Shown here: in pieces, positions 1 through 5,410 of the stretch
How positions within the stretch are numbered: position 1 is the first letter of the stretch
How the letters are laid out: every line of letters begins with the position of its first letter
From: Massilia sp.
Lineage (GTDB): Bacteria > Pseudomonadota > Gammaproteobacteria > Burkholderiales > Burkholderiaceae_D
DNA: 8,380 nucleotides
Direction: 5' to 3'
Assembly (NCBI GenBank): GCA_003520365.1
Contig: DOUW01000416.1
Coordinates: 1,969 to 10,348 of the forward strand
The notes under the pieces: model-generated
Databases searched by the model: none
Seen by the model: the letters and a program-made list of their open reading frames with translations, nothing else
What the model was told of the DNA's origin: nothing
Position numbers and translations under genes: made by a program

Positions 1-646
1 GCATTTCCGGACCGCTGTCGATGACCACGCGCAGCGAGGCGCGGCGCGTGTCGGGGTCGACCGTGGCGCTGGTCTCGACCAGCTGGGCGCGCGGGAAGCG
101 CGACGCCACCACTTCGCGCAGCAGGTCGCGCTTGGCGCCTTCCCAATCGGCCTGGCGAAAGCGCGCGCCGACCGGCAGCGACCAGCGGTTGCGCAGCGCC
201 GCCGCGTCGTAGGGCGCGCCGCCTTCCTCGAACGGAACGAAGCCCTGCAGGACCAGGTCGATGTCGCTGACCTCCACCGGTTCGCCCGGTTCGACGACGA
301 TGCGCGCGACCGGCGTCGCGCCGCTGGTGTCGAGCGTGGCCGTCACTTTCGGCGAGTAATAGCCTTCGGTGGCGATCAGGGTCTTGGCCTGCTCGGGCGC
401 ATCGCGCACCAGGCGCTGGAGCTGCTCGAGGTCGACGCGCGCATTGCCGCGCCAGCGCAGCAGGTCGAGGTTTTCTTCGAGCAGGTCGTCGAGCTCGCCC
501 GGCGCATCGATGCGCACGTTGTAGTCGATGCCCTGGGCGAGCGCGGCCTGCGCGTTCAGGGTCACGTACACGGACAGCACGATTTGTGCCAAAATCCGCA
601 GTCGCCCTGGCGCCGTGTTGGTCCGGTTGGATGTTGCGAGAGCCAT
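1..646 (-). CDS. tamA: TamA-like outer-membrane assembly factor, N-terminal part (runs off the left edge)
   Basis: Only the first 215 codons are present; the reading frame is still open at base 1. The start is the ATG at 646-644, preceded on its strand by GGAGAG. Residues 1-38 look like a Sec signal peptide: an Arg-containing N-region, a hydrophobic stretch at about 18-32, and an AQAALA-Q cleavage site. Two POTRA-like units follow, at roughly 41-122 (containing the EGYYSP motif at 94-99, which is typical of TamA/BamA POTRA domains) and 124-213. In the known family, TamA is an Omp85 outer-membrane barrel that works with the inner-membrane protein TamB in outer-membrane protein assembly and envelope lipid transport. 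The barrel and any tamB gene would lie beyond the left edge. The gene is divergent from queC with an 85-bp gap. The family assignment rests on signal peptide, POTRA pattern and motif; another Omp85 member is the main alternative. Confidence 0.82.
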   Translation of the reverse strand, partial: MALATSNRTNTAPGRLRILAQIVLSVYVTLNAQAALAQGIDYNVRIDAPGELDDLLEENLDLLRWRGNARVDLEQLQRLVRDAPEQAKTLIATEGYYSPKVTATLDTSGATPVARIVVEPGEPVEVSDIDLVLQGFVPFEEGGAPYDAAALRNRWSLPVGARFRQADWEGAKRDLLREVVASRFPRAQLVETSATVDPDTRRASLRVVIDSGPEM

Positions 647-731
647 GTCTCTCCATTCAGTGTTAATGCTGAGGCCATCTTAACGGAATTGCAAAAACAC
701 TGGCGAACGTTTAACTCCTGGATTACCCCTT

Positions 732-1451
732 ATGCACGCACCCGATACCGCCCTCGTCCTCTTCAGTGGCGGGCAAGATTCCACCACCTGCCTGGCCTGG
801 GCCTTGCAGCGCTATGCACGCGTCGAGACCATCGGTTTCGACTATGGCCAGCGCCACGCCATCGAACTCGCCGTGCGTCCGGCGGTGCTGGAAAAGATGC
901 GCGCCCTGTCGCCGGAATGGAACGCGCGCCTGGGCGAGGATCACATGATCGATCTGTCGCTGATCGCGCGCATTTCCGACACGGCCCTCACCAGCAACGT
1001 GGAGATTGCGATGCAGGCCGACGGCCTGCCGAACACCTTCGTGCCCGGCCGCAACCTGCTGTTCATGACGGTGGCGGCGACGGTCGCTTACCGGCGCGGC
1101 CTGACCGTGCTGGTGGGCGGCATGTGCGAAACCGATTTCTCGGGTTATCCGGATTGCCGCGACGACACGATGAAAGCCTTGCAGGTGGCGCTCAACCTGG
1201 GCATGGCGACGCGCCTGAAGGTCGAGACGCCGCTGATGTGGATCGACAAGAAGCAGACCTGGGAGCTGGCGGAGCAGGCCGGCGGCCAGGCTCTGGTCGA
1301 CCTGGTCCGCTTCGAGACCCACACCTGCTACCTGGGCGAGCGCGGCGCGCGCCACGACTGGGGCTACGGTTGCGGCACCTGTCCGGCCTGCGAACTGCGC
1401 GCCCGCGGCTATGCGCAGTTTGCCGCGCAGAAGGCCGCGCGCGGGGAATAA
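732..1451 (+). CDS. queC: 7-cyano-7-deazaguanine (preQ0) synthase QueC
   Basis: This 239-residue protein has the full QueC signature. The N-terminal ATP-pyrophosphatase P-loop SGGQDSTT lies at residues 12-19, FDYGQRH at about 36-42, and FVPGRN at 103-108. Four zinc-ligand cysteines near the C-terminus (C199, C214, C217, C220) end in CGTCPAC. QueC converts 7-carboxy-7-deazaguanine plus ammonia and ATP into preQ0 in the cytoplasm, a step toward queuosine in tRNA. The length is close to the usual family length of about 220-240, with a slightly longer loop between the first and second zinc cysteines than in enterobacteria. The ATG at 732 puts the P-loop at the usual distance from the N-terminus, but no strong Shine-Dalgarno precedes it. 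No other queuosine gene is adjacent, so it appears monocistronic: divergent from tamA and ended by a strong terminator. A TTGCAA at 689-694 is a possible -35 without a convincing -10. Confidence 0.96.
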   Translation: MHAPDTALVLFSGGQDSTTCLAWALQRYARVETIGFDYGQRHAIELAVRPAVLEKMRALSPEWNARLGEDHMIDLSLIARISDTALTSNVEIAMQADGLPNTFVPGRNLLFMTVAATVAYRRGLTVLVGGMCETDFSGYPDCRDDTMKALQVALNLGMATRLKVETPLMWIDKKQTWELAEQAGGQALVDLVRFETHTCYLGERGARHDWGYGCGTCPACELRARGYAQFAAQKAARGE

Positions 1452-1481
1452 AAAACGGCGCCGGGTGACGGCGCCGTTTTT
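1451..1481. terminator. Bidirectional intrinsic terminator between queC and the small membrane-protein gene
   Basis: A perfect hairpin is visible. A five-base A run plus CGGCGCC (1451-1462) pairs with GGCGCCG plus a five-base T run (1470-1481), around the 7-nt loop GGGTGAC. The A and T flanks give a U-tract after the GC stem on either strand. It starts at the last base of the queC stop codon and lies 24 bp beyond the stop of the convergent gene at 1506, so it can serve both. Confidence 0.93.
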
Positions 1482-1505
1482 CATTCAAGGTTCAAGGGCA
1501 GGCGC

Positions 1506-1883
1506 TCAGACCGCCGCCTCGCGCTGCAGGCGGTTCCTGCGCGAACGGTGCACCAGGTACCAGATCACCGCCAGCGGCAGCAGCAGGGGCAGGAAGAAGG
1601 GCACGATCGCCGCCGTCACCGCGAAGGCGGCCACCGCCAGCGCCCCGACCAGCACCACGCCGACACCGGCGAACACCACGGCCAGCACCGCCCCCACCAC
1701 GATCGTCACCAGCACCCCGATGATCGTGCCCCCGGCCCCGAACAGCAGCGCCAGCGCGGCGCCCAGCGGGCCGCCGACCTCGTCGCCGTCGATGTGGAAG
1801 CTGGCGTCGCCGAAGGTGAACAGCAGATCCCACAGCAGCAGTGCGCACAGGATCAGGATGACGTAGGGGGCGATCTTTTTCAT
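1506..1883 (-). CDS. Small polytopic membrane protein, function unknown
   Basis: This 125-residue, Val/Ala/Leu/Gly-rich protein starts at the ATG at 1883-1881, preceded by GAGGAAA about seven bases upstream. A first hydrophobic helix spans about residues 4-23. A short polar loop follows (about 24-38, containing several Asp). Residues 39-112 are almost uninterruptedly hydrophobic, enough for three more helices, and a basic tail (RSRRNRLQ, 113-120) closes the protein. KK at the N-terminus and the Arg-rich tail both fit cytoplasmic ends under the positive-inside rule, with the acidic loop outside. Prolines at 95, 100 and 103 break the last helices. No catalytic motif is visible and I do not recognise the family. 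It faces queC and shares its terminator, so it is probably transcribed alone. A promoter is not clear: TACAGT at 1924-1919 is a possible -10 with only a poor -35. Confidence 0.72.
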   Translation of the reverse strand: MKKIAPYVILILCALLLWDLLFTFGDASFHIDGDEVGGPLGAALALLFGAGGTIIGVLVTIVVGAVLAVVFAGVGVVLVGALAVAAFAVTAAIVPFFLPLLLPLAVIWYLVHRSRRNRLQREAAV

Positions 1884-2100
1884 GGTGTTTTCCTCGTGAA
1901 GTCAGGTGGTATGGCCCTACTGTAGGCCTGCGCCGGCCGCGCGGCCAGCTGCCTGCGACGATCTGCATTTTCGGCAGGGCGGAGCGCATCTGGGGGCGAC
2001 AAACGTGAGCGTTCTTCCGGCATGGGGCGCCTTCGTCGCAGGTCCGGGCAGGGGCCGGCCAAGGGCTGACTTCGCGGTAAGAACCGATGCCTTTTTGACC

Positions 2101-2128
2101 TTGAAAAGCGCGGCTCGCCATCTATACT
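2101..2128 (+). promoter_or_regulatory. Sigma70-type promoter for the proline-rich ORF
   Basis: TTGAAA (2101-2106) and TATACT (2123-2128) are separated by 16 bp; each box differs from consensus at one or two positions. A second TTGACC at 2095-2100 is too far from the -10. Transcription would start near 2135, leaving a leader of about 25 nt before the ATG at 2160. From 1884 to 2094 I see no gene, only GC-rich sequence. Confidence 0.68.
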
Positions 2129-2159
2129 GACAGCCTGCTTTTGTTGTAGGAGGGCTTCC

Positions 2160-2411
2160 ATGCATCTTGTCGATACAACGATGACCTCGCCGCACTATCC
2201 TTGTCATTCGGCCTGGGCGGGTGGTGGACCGAAGGGACCGCCATCGGCACCGCCTACCATTCCGCCGATCATCATCAACCCTTTCAATCGCGAAGCGCCG
2301 CGGCAGCCGAACATCGATCCGCTGCGCACTCCCTTGCCGCCGCCGATACGACCCCCGCGCCTTCCCGGCATGCGCATCCGCGCCGCGCCGCTGTGCCGTG
2401 CGCCTGAATAG
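2160..2411 (+). CDS. Small cationic proline-rich protein, orphan, function unknown
   Basis: This ORF encodes 83 residues, 22 of them proline. The ATG at 2160 follows AGGAGGG (2148-2154) by five bases, the best ribosome binding site on the plus strand here, and lies about 25 nt below a good promoter. Prolines concentrate between residues 27 and 69, with a PPP triplet followed by IRPPRLP (about 60-69). The C-terminal third is arginine-rich with few acids, so the protein is basic. There is no signal peptide, membrane helix or known domain, and two cysteines are present. Codons such as ATA, CGA, CCC, CTT and TTG occur, unlike the GC-ending codons of neighbours; this could mean a young gene, transferred DNA, or a frame under weak selection. 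The PPP run would be expected to depend on EF-P. It could be a genuine small protein, a leader peptide for the gene at 2500, or a chance frame within an RNA. The promoter plus Shine-Dalgarno favour real translation. Confidence 0.55.
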   Translation: MHLVDTTMTSPHYPCHSAWAGGGPKGPPSAPPTIPPIIINPFNREAPRQPNIDPLRTPLPPPIRPPRLPGMRIRAAPLCRAPE

Positions 2412-2499
2412 CTGCGGTGCGGCATCTCTACACCTGCTTGCCTGATTTCCTCTATGATCTTGTTTTGGGCGCGAGCCCGGCAGATGGAAACAGCAAGCA

Positions 2500-3000
2500 A
2501 TGAATGACGATGTGAACGACCTGGAACCGGCCGACGACGACGCGCCGGTCCAGGAACCGCGCCTGTGGAAAGGCAACGGCTGGACCGCGCGCGTGATCAA
2601 GAACGAGGACGACGAAGGCTGGGCGGTCGCCATGTACAAGGATGGCGAACCGGAGCCGGCGCTGGTCGGCCCCTGGACCATGGGCCGTGACAAGAAGAAC
2701 CCGAAGCCGCTCGACACGAACGCCTTCAATACCTTGATCAAGACCGCCTCGGAAGTGATTCGCCGCCACGAGCAGCACCTGCACGCGATGCTGCACAAGA
2801 GCACCGTGGTCTCGACCGAGCAGGGCGAGCTGAAGGTGACGCTCGACATCGTGCCCGACGACGACGATCCGTATGCGATCCTGGCCGCCATCGACGAGAT
2901 GGGCGAGCAGGTCGCGCAGGCGCGCGTGGCCGCCACCTTCAAGCTGACCCCGGCCTCGGCCCTGGCCTGGATCGAGAACGACTTCCGCGCGCCGCGCTAG
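2500..3000 (+). CDS. Acidic soluble protein of unknown function
   Basis: This 166-residue protein has no signal peptide, membrane segment or recognisable catalytic motif. The N-terminus is strongly acidic (residues 1-20). A Trp-rich stretch follows (about 23-60, with W23, W28, W41 and W59), compatible with a small beta domain, then a helical, His-containing segment (about 75-100). A second Asp cluster, DDDD, lies at about 119-122, and the end is Ala-rich and probably helical. Codon use is strongly GC-ending, as in neighbouring genes, which supports a real CDS. The start at 2500 is the best in frame, but GGA at 2486-2488 is a weak and rather distant ribosome binding site. TATGAT at 2453-2458 could be a -10, without a convincing -35. 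The gene lies 88 bp after the proline-rich ORF on the same strand, so read-through from that promoter is possible. I do not recognise the family. Confidence 0.82.
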   Translation: MNDDVNDLEPADDDAPVQEPRLWKGNGWTARVIKNEDDEGWAVAMYKDGEPEPALVGPWTMGRDKKNPKPLDTNAFNTLIKTASEVIRRHEQHLHAMLHKSTVVSTEQGELKVTLDIVPDDDDPYAILAAIDEMGEQVAQARVAATFKLTPASALAWIENDFRAPR

Positions 3001-3060
3001 TTCATCGATGGCTGCGGCTGGTCGATGCGTTGGGTGAGTACCGATCTACGGCAGTACAGC

Positions 3061-3082
3061 CGGCGGCCACGCCGTTGTCTTT
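3061..3082 (+). terminator. Possible weak terminator after the acidic protein gene
   Basis: A short GC hairpin, CGGCG (3061-3065) with CGCCG (3070-3074) and a 4-nt loop, is followed by the T-rich TTGTCTTT. It lies 60 bp after the stop codon at 2998-3000. The stem is only 5 bp and the T tract is interrupted, so the call is tentative. Confidence 0.4.
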
Positions 3083-3107
3083 GCGCCGCGCTACGACTGA
3101 AAGACTA

Positions 3108-3134
3108 TTGATCCAGCGCAACTACTGCTATATT
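3108..3134 (+). promoter_or_regulatory. Probable extended -10 promoter of the histidine kinase gene
   Basis: TGCTATATT at 3126-3134 matches an extended -10 (TGn followed by a one-mismatch TATAAT). TTGATC at 3108-3113 could be the -35, with a short 15-bp spacer that an extended -10 tolerates. Transcription would start near 3141, about 25 nt before the ATG at 3166. Confidence 0.55.
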
Positions 3135-3161
3135 TCCCAAGTGCATTAACTCACTGGGAAA
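3133..3161. promoter_or_regulatory. Inverted repeat across the kinase promoter and ribosome binding site
   Basis: TTTCCCAAGTG (3133-3143) is complementary to CACTGGGAAA (3152-3161) apart from one bulged A, with an 8-nt centre. The left arm overlaps the -10 box and the predicted transcription start. The right arm contains the GGGAAA that would act as ribosome binding site. As DNA it could be an operator; as RNA it would hide the ribosome binding site only if transcription begins upstream of 3133. Confidence 0.4.
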
Positions 3162-3165
3162 AGCC

Positions 3166-5118
3166 ATGGAACGTCTCGACCGGCTGGAAGCGGTCCAGTC
3201 GATGCTGCTCGAAATCGGGCGGACCTCGACCAGTTGCAGCGATATCGCCGAATTCGTCCGCGCGGTGCACCGCGCCCTCGGCCGCATCATGTACGCCGCC
3301 AATTTCTATGTGGCGCTGTCTGACCGCGAGGAGGGCACCGTGCGCTTCGTGTATTTCGTCGACGAAGCGGACGAAGGCCCGGCGCTGAACCAGCCGGTGC
3401 GCCTGGCTTCGCCCGACGAGTCGCCGACCGCCTGGGTGATCCTGAACGGCCAGAACCTGACGATGACGGCCGCCGACTTCCACGTCCGCCGCGATGGCGG
3501 CAGTTTCGGCGCCGGCAGCGCGGCCGAGCACTGGATCGGGTGCCCGCTGCTCGACCAGCAGCATGTGCCGCTGGGCGCCATCGTGATCCAGAGCTATACC
3601 CCCGAGCATACCTACAGCAGCGAGGACCAGGCGCTGTTCGCAGTGATCGCGAACCACGTCTCGGTGGCGCTGCAAAGCCTGCAGAGCATGGACCGCCTCG
3701 AGCGCGCCGTGCAGGAACGCACCGCGCGCCTGGCGCACGAGGTGGCCGAACGGCGCCGCGCCGAGCAGGTGCAGCATGCGCTGTACCAGATCGCCGACCT
3801 GTCGGCCGGTGCGCACGACACCAACGTGCTGATGACCAGCCTGCACCGCATCATCGGCGGCCTGATGGTGGCGGAGAACTTCATGATCGGCCTGTTTCAC
3901 CCGAAGACCCAGGACATCAGCATCCCGTATTTCGTCAACCAGAAGCAGGCCGCGCCGCCCGAGCGGCGCTTTCCCTACGACGGCAAAGGGATGTTCTCCT
4001 ACCTGTTGACCTCGAAGCAGCCGCAGCTGCATGACGCCGGCAGCCTGGCGCGCCTGTTGTCGAGTGGCCAGGTGGCGGAGATCCCGGGCAGCGCCGGCAT
4101 CGCCAGCTGGATGGGCGCGCCGATGCTGGTGCACGACAAGCCCTACGGCGTGCTGATCGTGCAGAGCTACGATCCGGCGACCATCTATACCAAGGCCGAC
4201 CTCGACCTGCTGGCCTTCATCGCCAGCCACGTCGCGGTGGCAATCGCGCGCATGGAGGCCGACCGCAGCATGCGCCGCACCAAGGAGCTGCTGGAAGAGC
4301 AGAACGCGGCCCTGAACAGTGCCTTGACCCAGTTGCAGCAGGCGCAGGGCGAACTGGTGCGCCAGGAAAAGCTTGCCTCGCTGGGGGAACTGGTGGCCGG
4401 CGTCGCGCACGAGATCAACACCCCGCTGGGCATCTGCGTGACCGCGACGAGCCACTTGGTGGAAGAACTGCGCCTGACGCGCGAGGAGCTGGCGGCCGGC
4501 GCGATGACCGAGGATAGCCTGAACAGCTTTTTTGAGATCGTCGACCAGTCGCTGCGCATCATGACCACCAACACCCAGCGCGCGGCCGCCCTGGTGCGCT
4601 CGTTCAAGCAGGTGGCGGTGGACCAGTCCTCGGGCGACATCCGCAGCTTCAACCTGCGCGCCTACATCAACGAAGTGCTGCTCTCGCTGCAGCCCAAGCT
4701 CAAGGGCCGTCCGATCAAGGTCGAGGTCGACTGCCCGCCGGACCTGGTGATGGAAAGCTTCCCCGGCGCGGTGTCGCAGATCGTCACCAACATGGTGGTC
4801 AATTCGCTGGTGCACGGCTTCGAGCGCGACCAGCCGGGCCACATCGCGATCCGCGCCACGCTCGAGGGCGGCACGGTCGCCTTCAGCTACACCGACGACG
4901 GCGCCGGCATGGACAAGGAATCGCTCGACAAGCTGTTCGACCCCTTCTTCACCACCAAGCGCGGCAGCGGCGGCAGCGGCCTGGGCGCGCACATCCTGTT
5001 CAACCTGGTCACCGGGGCGCTGGGCGGCAGCGTGCAGGTCGACAGCGCGCCGGGGCAGGGCTTGCGTTATGCGCTGAGTTTCCCGCGCAGCGTGCGCGGG
5101 GAGAAGCTGGCGGCCTGA
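3166..5118 (+). CDS. Soluble hybrid-free sensor histidine kinase with two GAF domains
   Basis: This 650-residue kinase has no membrane segment, so it should sense a cytoplasmic signal. Order: GAF 1 (about 10-170), a basic/acidic coiled-coil linker (about 172-203), GAF 2 (about 205-362), a second coiled coil (about 364-403), HisKA dimerisation domain (about 400-485) and HATPase_c (about 530-645). The H-box is AHEINTP with phospho-acceptor His415. The N-box holds N542 and N546, the G1 box is DDGAGMD (577-583), the F-box is LFDPFFTTK (590-598), and the Gly-rich ATP lid is at 600-607. All catalytic boxes are intact. The GAF domains are a tandem duplication: residues 122-169 and 314-360 align nearly throughout, sharing IVIQSY/LIVQSY. 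There is no receiver domain. The start at 3166 follows GGGAAAAG. The likely partner is the convergent HD-GYP regulator downstream; that pairing is inferred from neighbourhood. The GAF ligand cannot be read from sequence. Confidence 0.94.
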   Translation: MERLDRLEAVQSMLLEIGRTSTSCSDIAEFVRAVHRALGRIMYAANFYVALSDREEGTVRFVYFVDEADEGPALNQPVRLASPDESPTAWVILNGQNLTMTAADFHVRRDGGSFGAGSAAEHWIGCPLLDQQHVPLGAIVIQSYTPEHTYSSEDQALFAVIANHVSVALQSLQSMDRLERAVQERTARLAHEVAERRRAEQVQHALYQIADLSAGAHDTNVLMTSLHRIIGGLMVAENFMIGLFHPKTQDISIPYFVNQKQAAPPERRFPYDGKGMFSYLLTSKQPQLHDAGSLARLLSSGQVAEIPGSAGIASWMGAPMLVHDKPYGVLIVQSYDPATIYTKADLDLLAFIASHVAVAIARMEADRSMRRTKELLEEQNAALNSALTQLQQAQGELVRQEKLASLGELVAGVAHEINTPLGICVTATSHLVEELRLTREELAAGAMTEDSLNSFFEIVDQSLRIMTTNTQRAAALVRSFKQVAVDQSSGDIRSFNLRAYINEVLLSLQPKLKGRPIKVEVDCPPDLVMESFPGAVSQIVTNMVVNSLVHGFERDQPGHIAIRATLEGGTVAFSYTDDGAGMDKESLDKLFDPFFTTKRGSGGSGLGAHILFNLVTGALGGSVQVDSAPGQGLRYALSFPRSVRGEKLAA

Positions 5119-5151
5119 CGGAACGATCCGCGCTTGGGAAGGCAGATGAGC

Positions 5152-5291
5152 CGTAGGGTGGGCGCCCCGTGCCCACCGTTACGTGCGCGGAACACAGTCC
5201 GCGACTGCGGCACTTCGCTGGAACTGCTGGCCAAAACCCGACGAGCCGCTTGGATGCATGCTTCTGGTGGGCACGGGGCGCCCACCCTACG
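5152..5291. repeat. REP doublet (REPIN-like): two perfect 26-bp inverted arms
   Basis: The arm beginning CGTAGGGTGGGCGCC (5152-5177) is the exact reverse complement of 5266-5291, ending GGCGCCCACCCTACG. Each arm is itself a hairpin: GGTGGGC and GCCCACC (5157-5163 with 5171-5177; 5266-5272 with 5280-5286) around 7-nt loops. The 88-bp centre has no ORF of note. The flanks GATGAGC (5145-5151) and ATTGAGC (5292-5298) match at five of seven bases, possibly a decayed target duplication. The element sits between two convergent genes, the usual place for REP sequences, and its hairpins may help end transcription. REP families are moved in trans by RAYT transposases; none is in this window. Confidence 0.85.
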
Positions 5292-5343
5292 ATTGAGCTG
5301 GCTTGCTCGGATTGTCGCGAGGTTTCACACGATGGTCGAACGC

Positions 5344-5402
5344 GTGGACGGCGTCGGAGCCGCGGGCAAACCGACGGCCCGGGAGGAGCCGTCCACCCTA
5401 CG
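5344..5402. repeat. Diverged third REP-like copy
   Basis: GCCGTCCACCCTACG (5388-5402) resembles the right end of the neighbouring REP arm (shared CCACCCTACG with an altered hairpin half). GTGGACGGC at 5344-5352 is the perfect complement of GCCGTCCAC at 5388-5396, leaving a 35-bp centre. This looks like a separate subfamily variant with compensating changes in both stem halves. It ends 9 bp from the stop codon of the HD-GYP gene. Confidence 0.6.
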
Positions 5403-5410
5403 AGAGGCGG

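Noticed and set aside
647..731. A preQ1-type riboswitch in the queC leader
   Set aside because: The 85-bp gap lacks the short hairpin and A-rich tail pattern of preQ1 aptamers and cannot be folded by eye into one; no pseudoknot partner is visible.
1935..1946. 12-bp palindrome GGCCGCGCGGCC upstream of the small membrane-protein gene
   Set aside because: It is pure G/C in very GC-rich DNA, where such palindromes arise by chance, and it is not placed on a convincing promoter.
1917..2942. A 341-codon minus-strand open frame across the proline-rich ORF and the acidic protein gene
   Set aside because: It crosses a promoter and two plus-strand ORFs, has Ser/Arg-rich composition without domains, and no ribosome binding site fits its start.
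3151..4992. A 613-codon open frame on the minus strand opposite the histidine kinase
   Set aside because: It is the mirror of a highly GC-ending coding frame, is His/Ala/Arg-rich with no domain logic, and the plus-strand kinase has all its catalytic motifs.
5178..5265. A passenger gene inside the REP doublet
   Set aside because: The 88-bp centre has no start with ribosome binding site and no coding signature; frames crossing it run through the repeat arms.
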